Origin: Flavobacterium urumqiense
GTDB taxonomy: Bacteria > Bacteroidota > Bacteroidia > Flavobacteriales > Flavobacteriaceae
Direction of reading: 5' to 3'
Length of the DNA stretch: 64,000 bases
NCBI RefSeq assembly: GCF_900108015.1
Contig: NZ_FNVP01000008.1
Span: 62,001-126,000, forward strand
Part shown: positions 59,735 to 64,000 of the stretch, piece by piece
Position numbering within the stretch: the first letter of the stretch is position 1
Layout: every line of letters starts with the position of its first letter
The notes under the pieces: model-generated
Database searches by the model: none
Told to the model about the DNA's origin: nothing
The model's input: only the letters and a program-made list of their open reading frames with translations
Program-made: the position numbers and the translations under genes

Positions 59735-60349
59735 GTTATTTAGGTTAAGAAATTATTTACAACGAAGATCCGATTATTATAAATTAAATCTATTACATAA
59801 TAAAAAAATTAGATTGTAAAATTCACATATCTGAAATTTATAATAATTTATAAACTGCTGATAATTAATAATTTGTGTTTATTTGATTATTTTGGTATAA
59901 CTGGATATAAAAAAATCTAAAAAAAAATCTAAAAAAAAACTTAAAGTTTAATTCAAAATAATGGTCATTTTTTTACGAAAAAAGAGAAGTTTGATCACTA
60001 CAGTAAAAGGTAGATTATTTTCTATGTCGTATTTGATACTGTTCAATACAATAATAAGTTTTAATTAATATTTTTATAAGAATAATAAAGCAAAAACTGT
60101 ACTAACGGGTTATTTTATAAATTTTTAAAAAAAAATATTTGAAAAATTAGGATCTACCATCTTGAAAATCTCCTTGGAAAGTTTTTGCAAATTTGTAATT
60201 TGCAAAGTAACAGGAAATAGAAAAATAAAGAAATAAAAACAATAAAGCACAATTTGAAATTATAATTTCCGATTTAATATTATTGTCTTAAAATAGGAAA
60301 CTTATAAATAGTAATTGCGAGTCTTTTATAAATTTATTTCGCCCCTTTT
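59735..60349. other. long spacer upstream of the ice-binding-like gene
   Basis: Gene-free and very A/T-rich. It contains a run of AAAAAATCT units (59908-59935, three tandem copies with growing A tracts) and two TTTGCAAA palindromes at 60184-60191 and 60199-60206, 15 bases apart, that could bind a dimeric regulator. No exact TAnnTTTG box was found next to the start codon at 59734. No coding frame is supported on either strand. Confidence 0.4.
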
Positions 60350-60930
60350 TCATAGTTCAGAAGTAAAAGGCGTAAGGTATTTTGTAAAGTTATTCAAGGC
60401 GAAAGAAGATTGTTTAATATAATCTAAGTATTCTTTTAGTTCTTCTGGAGAATTTGTATTTTGATCCAAGAGTTGAGGTACTCTAAAAATATTGGGTTTA
60501 GGCAGTCTAACTGTACATAGGTCATAAACACCATTTTTTCAATCCTTTTTTTGTATTCTTTTTGATATTCTTTTTGATATTCTTTGGCTTTTTTAAGTTT
60601 TTTATTTGCTAAAAGGTATTCTTTTGCTCTTTTTTCTTTTTCTTGGTTTTAAAAAATAAGTTCCCTGTTAGCCATTATTAATTCAGCTGCTCGCTTTTCT
60701 TTTTCGTTATTATATATAACAAAAGGTCCACAATTTGAAGCGCTATTACGCAATTCTTGAAGGATAGTTTTTTATTAAGAGGTATTAGTTCTTGAGCTCT
60801 TTTTTTTTCTTTCTTTTGATTCTGAAAGTCAAGCTTTTTTTTTGAATTATCCAATTCAGCAGCAGTAAGTTTTGCTATTTCTTGGATTTAACATTCATGT
60901 TCCCTGTCAATAATATATAATTGTATTACA
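60350..60930 (-). pseudogene. decayed coiled-coil gene with repeat units of sensor-kinase type
   Basis: On the minus strand, pieces of one helical protein can be read across lesions. First a TAA (60890-60888), then IQEIAKLTAAELDNSKKKL and KKEKKRAQELIPLNKKLSF, a frameshift near 60760, NNEKEKRAAELIMANREL, a TAA (60651-60649), NQEKEKRAKEYLLANKKL and three KEYQ units, a second frameshift, then NSPEELKEYLDYIKQSSFA and a stop at 60352-60350. The units KEKRAAELIxANxEL are a known coiled-coil repeat between domains of Bacteroidota sensor kinases and cyclases. No catalytic domain remains, so this is a remnant, not a functional gene. Confidence 0.62.
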
Positions 60931-61141
60931 TAATTTTATTTCTCTTTATTTTGAATAAAAAAGGTTTTATTGTAATAAATTAAATCATTTTTTTTAGGGT
61001 AATCATCATTTTTTATTTAAAATAATTAGATAAAAAACTTATCAGACACGATCTTTCGATCTTTTTTATTCCAATATTAATAAAAAATTTATTTGATTCT
61101 TAAAATGTAATCAGAACAATAGAACTATTTTGCAATGTAAG

Positions 61142-61495
61142 CTATTGCAGCAATTCGCTTGACTTTGAAGGATCGGTGCGCTTAGAAACTATGTTAGTGA
61201 TTGCAAATTGTAATACATTACCTAATATTCTTTTGAATGGATTATGACTTGATCTCACCAATATTTTTTTGGTTAAGTAGCCTGTAGCAATTCCAATAAC
61301 ATTACTAAGTAAATTTCCTTTTAAGTCAGGTGATGTTGTCATTTCTGAGAATACCCTTTTTATAATGTTTAAAGGCTTTATACTATCATAAGTTACTTCA
61401 AATTGTTCTTTAAGTATTCTTAATTCTTGTCTCTGTCTGTATTCTAATAAAGCGATAGTTTCCTTTAAAGTATCAGTTTCGTTCCTCTTTTTCAT
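61142..61495 (-). CDS. small protein of unknown function, with the holin-like gene
   Basis: 117 residues, no signal peptide. A charged coiled N-terminus (DTLKETIALLEYRQRQELRILKEQF) is followed by a conserved-looking middle (YDSIKPLNIIKRVFSEMTTSP) and a weakly hydrophobic segment (LLSNVIGIATGYLTKKILV) that may touch the membrane, then a basic tail. Not assigned to a family. Its start is one base from the end of the holin-like gene upstream, so the two are co-translated. The three genes at 61142, 61497 and 61895 form one minus-strand run. Confidence 0.78.
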   Translation of the reverse strand: MKKRNETDTLKETIALLEYRQRQELRILKEQFEVTYDSIKPLNIIKRVFSEMTTSPDLKGNLLSNVIGIATGYLTKKILVRSSHNPFKRILGNVLQFAITNIVSKRTDPSKSSELLQ

Positions 61496-61496
61496 A

Positions 61497-61844
61497 CTAA
61501 CTTTTTTTTAACATTTTTGCAATTATGAAACTATTCACCGGTAATTTAATCCATTGATCTTTAAAGCTATTTATTAGAATAGCTAAAATAAAATAGGCAC
61601 TGCCAACTACAAAATAACCATAATAGGTCTTTCCTAGTAATTCGCCTATCCATATAGAAAGTCCCATATTAATTAATAGGGCAAACATGGCAGCAACAAT
61701 GATAACGGTTAATCTCGATAACATTGAGGATAAAACATCTGCAGATTTATCAATAACAGTCAGTTTTGTTAATTCTACAGTAGTCCGGGTGTAATCCTGT
61801 GCTCTTTCAAAAAGCGTTTCTATTGTTGTTGCCTGGTTGTCCAT
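61497..61844 (-). CDS. small membrane protein of the holin-3-6 / DUF1469 type
   Basis: 115 residues with two transmembrane helices (about 45-70, LTVIIVAAMFALLINMGLSIWIG, and 78-98, YGYFVVGSAYFILAILINSF) after a polar N-terminus (LFERAQDYTRTTVELTKLTVI). This matches the Phage_holin_3_6/DUF1469 family, which despite its name is mostly chromosomal and found with YtxH and other stress proteins. No phage genes are nearby. One base separates it from the following unknown gene, and 50 bases from the upstream ytxH-like gene. Confidence 0.8.
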   Translation of the reverse strand: MDNQATTIETLFERAQDYTRTTVELTKLTVIDKSADVLSSMLSRLTVIIVAAMFALLINMGLSIWIGELLGKTYYGYFVVGSAYFILAILINSFKDQWIKLPVNSFIIAKMLKKS

Positions 61845-61894
61845 GATTTAAATTTTAAGCTTATTGATTATAAAATTTTAGTATTCAAATAGAA

Positions 61895-62239
61895 TTAAAT
61901 ATTTGAATTTTTTATTTCGTTTTTAAAATCACCAAATTTTGTTTGTCCTTCAGCCTTAGCATCATCAAACATTGTTTTTCCTGCATCTTTAGCATCATCA
62001 AATTTTGATTTTCCTTGAGAAAGTAAATTTTCTCCTTCTTTCCAAATTTTTTCATATTTATTAGTAATAGTCCCTAATAATGTATCTAATTTGTCTTTTA
62101 ACTCATCACTATAATCATTACTTTTATCCATAAGTCTTCTTCTTGTTTTGTCTCCTTTTTCGGGTGCAAATAAAATTCCTAATAATGCTCCGGCTGCAAC
62201 ACCACCTAATATACCTAATATTACTTTATCTGTTTTCAT
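61895..62239 (-). CDS. YtxH domain-containing protein
   Basis: 114 residues. The N-terminal membrane segment ILGILGGVAAGALLGILFAP followed by EKGDKTRRRL is the YtxH signature (gas vesicle-like/general stress protein). The rest is a long amphipathic, Lys/Asp-rich helix with an approximate 11-residue repeat (SKFDDAKDAGKTMFDDAKAEG), reminiscent of LEA-type desiccation proteins. In Bacillus, YtxH is under general stress control; here it leads a run of small membrane proteins. A role in stress is inferred. Confidence 0.88.
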   Translation of the reverse strand: MKTDKVILGILGGVAAGALLGILFAPEKGDKTRRRLMDKSNDYSDELKDKLDTLLGTITNKYEKIWKEGENLLSQGKSKFDDAKDAGKTMFDDAKAEGQTKFGDFKNEIKNSNI

Positions 62240-62271
62240 AATTTATTTTTTTAAAATTTGCTTTCTATTTT

Positions 62272-62424
62272 TTATAATCTTCTTCCTTGTATAAGTCTCA
62301 ATATTATTGCAATTACTGCGATAACTAAGAGTATATGTATTATCGATCCTGCACTATATGCAAAGAACCCAATTGCCCAAAAAATGACTAAAATTACTGC
62401 GATTGTGTAAAGGAGGTTGCTCAT
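62272..62424 (-). CDS. lmo0937-family (DUF5670) small membrane protein
   Basis: A 50-residue ORF too short for ordinary ORF searches: MSNLLYTIAVILVIFWAIGF, then FAYSAGSIIHILLVIAVIAI and ILRLIQGRRL. Two helices separated by a short YSAG turn, with a basic end, match the lmo0937 family, in which the GGxIHxLLVIAxIAxLLxI pattern is conserved. Function unknown; the family is often found with stress-related small proteins such as YtxH, which lies 32 bases downstream. ATG at 62424, TAA at 62272. Confidence 0.82.
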   Translation of the reverse strand: MSNLLYTIAVILVIFWAIGFFAYSAGSIIHILLVIAVIAIILRLIQGRRL

Positions 62425-62531
62425 GATTTTTGTTTTTAATTGTTAATTATTAATTTTTATTTAAATTTAAAAAATTTAATTGACTGTATTATAGTAATTT
62501 ATGTTTTTTTAAAATTTATTTATGATTTGTA

Positions 62532-63170
62532 CTAGTTGAATGAGAAAGCCCCATAAAAACTTAAGACACTATTTTTACCGTCAGGAAAAGTATAGTTTGT
62601 GCCAGAATAATTTCTTTCTTTTCCTACTTTTGTAAGACCATAATTGTATCTTACTCCAAAACTAACAGTTTCTAAATCAAACCCAAGACCAGCTGCAACA
62701 CCAGCATCAATTTTATTGAAATCATCCGTGTTTATATTGTCTTGGAAATTATAAGTTCCAGATTCATTTGTAGTTTTACCACTGATCAAGTAACCAGCAT
62801 AAGGTCCTACTTGCACATTGAAGTTTTTTGTAACATTTGCAACCAACATAACCGGTACTTCAATATAATTTAATTTGAATTTTGCAGTTCCAGAAGCAAA
62901 CACATTGTTATAAACTACTTCAGCACCTTTCCCAGTGTAATAAACTTCAGGTTGAATAGAAATAGAATTGGTTACCGGAACTTTAGCATATAAACCGATG
63001 TTAAAACCAGTTAATACATTTTCGTCATCTGCATTGTCGGTATATAAATTAGAGAAGTTAACTCCTCCTTTTACACCAAACTTTGCAACGTTGCTTTGAG
63101 CGTTACTATTTGTGTAACTTATAAAGGTCAATAATAATGACGCTAAAATTATTTTTCTTGAATTTTTCAT
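62532..63170 (-). CDS. porin-family outer-membrane beta-barrel protein
   Basis: 212 residues with signal peptide (FISYTNSNAQ, near 25). The mature part is an eight-stranded-type OMP_b-brl barrel: KFGVKGGVNFSNLYTD, TGFNIGLYAKVPVTNSISIQPEVYYTGKGAEV, KLNYIEVPVMLVANVTKNFNVQVGPYAGYLISG, VAAGLGFDLETVSFGVRYNYGLTKVG, ending in the typical C-terminal Phe-x-Phe-Asn (YGAFSFN). Likely a small structural or sensory outer-membrane protein rather than a diffusion pore. It is 107 bases upstream of the lmo0937-type gene, and may head the small-protein run. Confidence 0.9.
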   Translation of the reverse strand: MKNSRKIILASLLLTFISYTNSNAQSNVAKFGVKGGVNFSNLYTDNADDENVLTGFNIGLYAKVPVTNSISIQPEVYYTGKGAEVVYNNVFASGTAKFKLNYIEVPVMLVANVTKNFNVQVGPYAGYLISGKTTNESGTYNFQDNINTDDFNKIDAGVAAGLGFDLETVSFGVRYNYGLTKVGKERNYSGTNYTFPDGKNSVLSFYGAFSFN

Positions 63171-63331
63171 CTAATTTATTTTTAATGTGTTTTTGTTGTT
63201 TTACAAAGGTGGTCACGATTGAGGAGAAAAGAGTTACAAAACTTTTTGTAAAACTTATATTATTCACACTTACTGCATACTTTGTGGGTTTGTAAAATAA
63301 ATTTATTTTTTTTAAATAAATTATAAAGCAT

Positions 63332-63363
63332 AAAAAAAGGCGAGTTATTTAACTCACCTTTAG
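63332..63363 (-). terminator. intrinsic terminator after the coiled-coil lipoprotein gene
   Basis: On the minus strand, AAAGGTGAGTTA / AACTCGCCTTT pairs with one G-U and is followed by T6-T7. It lies 5 bases past the stop codon. Confidence 0.87.
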
Positions 63364-63367
63364 AATA

Positions 63368-63835
63368 TTAATTATTTTTTGTTGTAACCGTCATTTCTTT
63401 TATTTCTCGATTAAGTTGCTCGATATCATGATTATATTCTCGTTTAAATAGTTCCCAATCATCACTGGTATTGTTTTTATAACTGTCCACTTTAATCTTA
63501 ATATCCTTATTTTTTTGTTCCAGTTCTTGAATTTTTTTACTGTACAAAGTATCAATCGAAGTTCCTGATTTTATTATTTTATCTTTCAATTTCCCGATTC
63601 TAATTTCATTGTCAATGATTCTTATATTAGTCTCTTTTTTGATTTTTTTCCATTCCTCGGCATTTGCTTCTTTTTTTGCCATCATTAATTTTTCTTTGGC
63701 ATCTTCCGTGTTTTCTCTCGCGTCAGCTACATCATCTTTTGCCTCTTCTTCTCTTTTAGGAGAACTATTACATCCCAGTATTACTGTCGCTGTCATTAAA
63801 GTTAATGCGGCTAGTGTATAAATTGTTTTCTTCAT
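63368..63835 (-). CDS. coiled-coil lipoprotein, function unknown
   Basis: 155 residues with a lipoprotein signal (TATVILGCNSS, Cys22). The mature protein is almost entirely charged helix (EEEAKDDVADARENTEDAKE, then EANAEEWKKIKKETNIRI, then KKIQELEQKNKDIKIKVD) with heptad-like spacing, so a coiled-coil is expected. Similar short helical lipoproteins accompany stress-type small membrane genes in flavobacteria. No family is recognised. It has a clear promoter and its own terminator, so it is a single-gene unit next to the porin gene. Confidence 0.8.
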   Translation of the reverse strand: MKKTIYTLAALTLMTATVILGCNSSPKREEEAKDDVADARENTEDAKEKLMMAKKEANAEEWKKIKKETNIRIIDNEIRIGKLKDKIIKSGTSIDTLYSKKIQELEQKNKDIKIKVDSYKNNTSDDWELFKREYNHDIEQLNREIKEMTVTTKNN

Positions 63836-63875
63836 TGTCTAAACTTTAGGATTTATTTGGAGTAATGGATAATAA

Positions 63876-63906
63876 CAAATTTAATTGTAGGATAATTTCA
63901 AATCAA
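63876..63906 (-). promoter_or_regulatory. promoter of the coiled-coil lipoprotein gene
   Basis: The minus strand has TTG (63906-63904), 20 bases, then TAAATTTG (63883-63876), an exact -7 match, 40 bases before the ATG. Confidence 0.55.
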
Positions 63907-64000
63907 TCGATAACGTTTTAAGGAAGTTAATTTGTTCACTGAAAAAATAAAACAGTGTTATGTTGGTAATTAAAAAATTGGTAATAAATATAGTTATTGA

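Noticed and set aside
60548..60600. Tandem TATTCTTTTTGA units as a CRISPR-like or regulatory repeat
   Set aside because: On the minus strand they encode repeated KEYQ units of the decayed coiled-coil gene; there are no spacers.
61497..61844. Holin-like gene as a sign of a prophage
   Set aside because: No integrase, capsid, tail or lysis genes are near; this family is mainly chromosomal.

Overview
Organism: the window looks like a chromosomal segment of a Flavobacterium or close relative (Bacteroidota). Signs are very A+T-rich DNA, hardly any Shine-Dalgarno sequences, several promoters of the Bacteroidota -7 type (TAnnTTTG), TTG starts, and typical family content: bacillithiol synthesis (BshA), the Bacteroidota form of LptD, a fused ResB/CcsA cytochrome c assembly protein, DUF4331 proteins, and a DUF3494 ice-binding-like lipoprotein that would suit a cold habitat. 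No rRNA, tRNA, CRISPR array, insertion sequence or prophage was found. Apart from decayed genes and intergenic repeats, the window reads as ordinary core chromosome. Layout: (1) 1-4170: 3' end of a probable TamB gene, then pfkA and gapA (glycolysis), a BadF-type sugar kinase, and ridA on the other strand. (2) 4270-17040: envelope block. lptD diverges from two tandem periplasmic amidase paralogs and an MCE/MlaD lipid-transport protein, followed by an HdrC/HdrB-like Fe-S pair, a PAP2 phosphatase, a small conserved protein and a large lipoprotein fusing a GH3 (NagZ-like) glycosidase to a beta-lactamase-type serine hydrolase. (3) 17200-22730: second PAP2, MFS transporter, Zn/Cd-type P1B ATPase, bshA and a PrcB-like lipoprotein. 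(4) 22800-30570, all minus: small secreted proteins, a POTRA-plus-barrel outer-membrane protein, AI-2E permease, MscS channel, then the packed operon DUF2520 - kdsC - UbiA prenyltransferase - maf. (5) 30770-38470: ResB/CcsA fusion; an ECF sigma/anti-sigma pair divergent from two DUF4331 proteins and a TPR lipoprotein, followed by a small decayed gene. (6) 38530-53470: glutathione peroxidase, Dus, GNAT, then menaquinone genes menD, menB, menA and menC, interleaved with an M28 peptidase, CvfB, two PH-domain membrane proteins, a metallo-hydrolase and a TPR protein. (7) 53470-64000, all minus: second AI-2E permease, a DinB-family pseudogene behind an NTF2-like gene, an ice-binding-like Ig lipoprotein followed by an OmpA-family protein, a decayed coiled-coil gene, and a group of small membrane/envelope genes (hypothetical, holin-like, YtxH, lmo0937-type, porin, coiled-coil lipoprotein). 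How the genes work together: most serve the cell envelope (LPS export, peptidoglycan turnover and recycling, lipid transport, porins, mechanosensing) and respiration (menaquinone, cytochrome c maturation, Fe-S electron transfer). The most unusual items are two copies of an intergenic element with conserved flanks around a sequence-variable hairpin, a palindrome carrying the -33 boxes of divergent lptD and amidase promoters, a sigma/DUF4331 module with a candidate ECF promoter, a UUCG-capped hairpin between the ice-binding-like gene and ompA, and three pseudogenes that a simple ORF search would miss.
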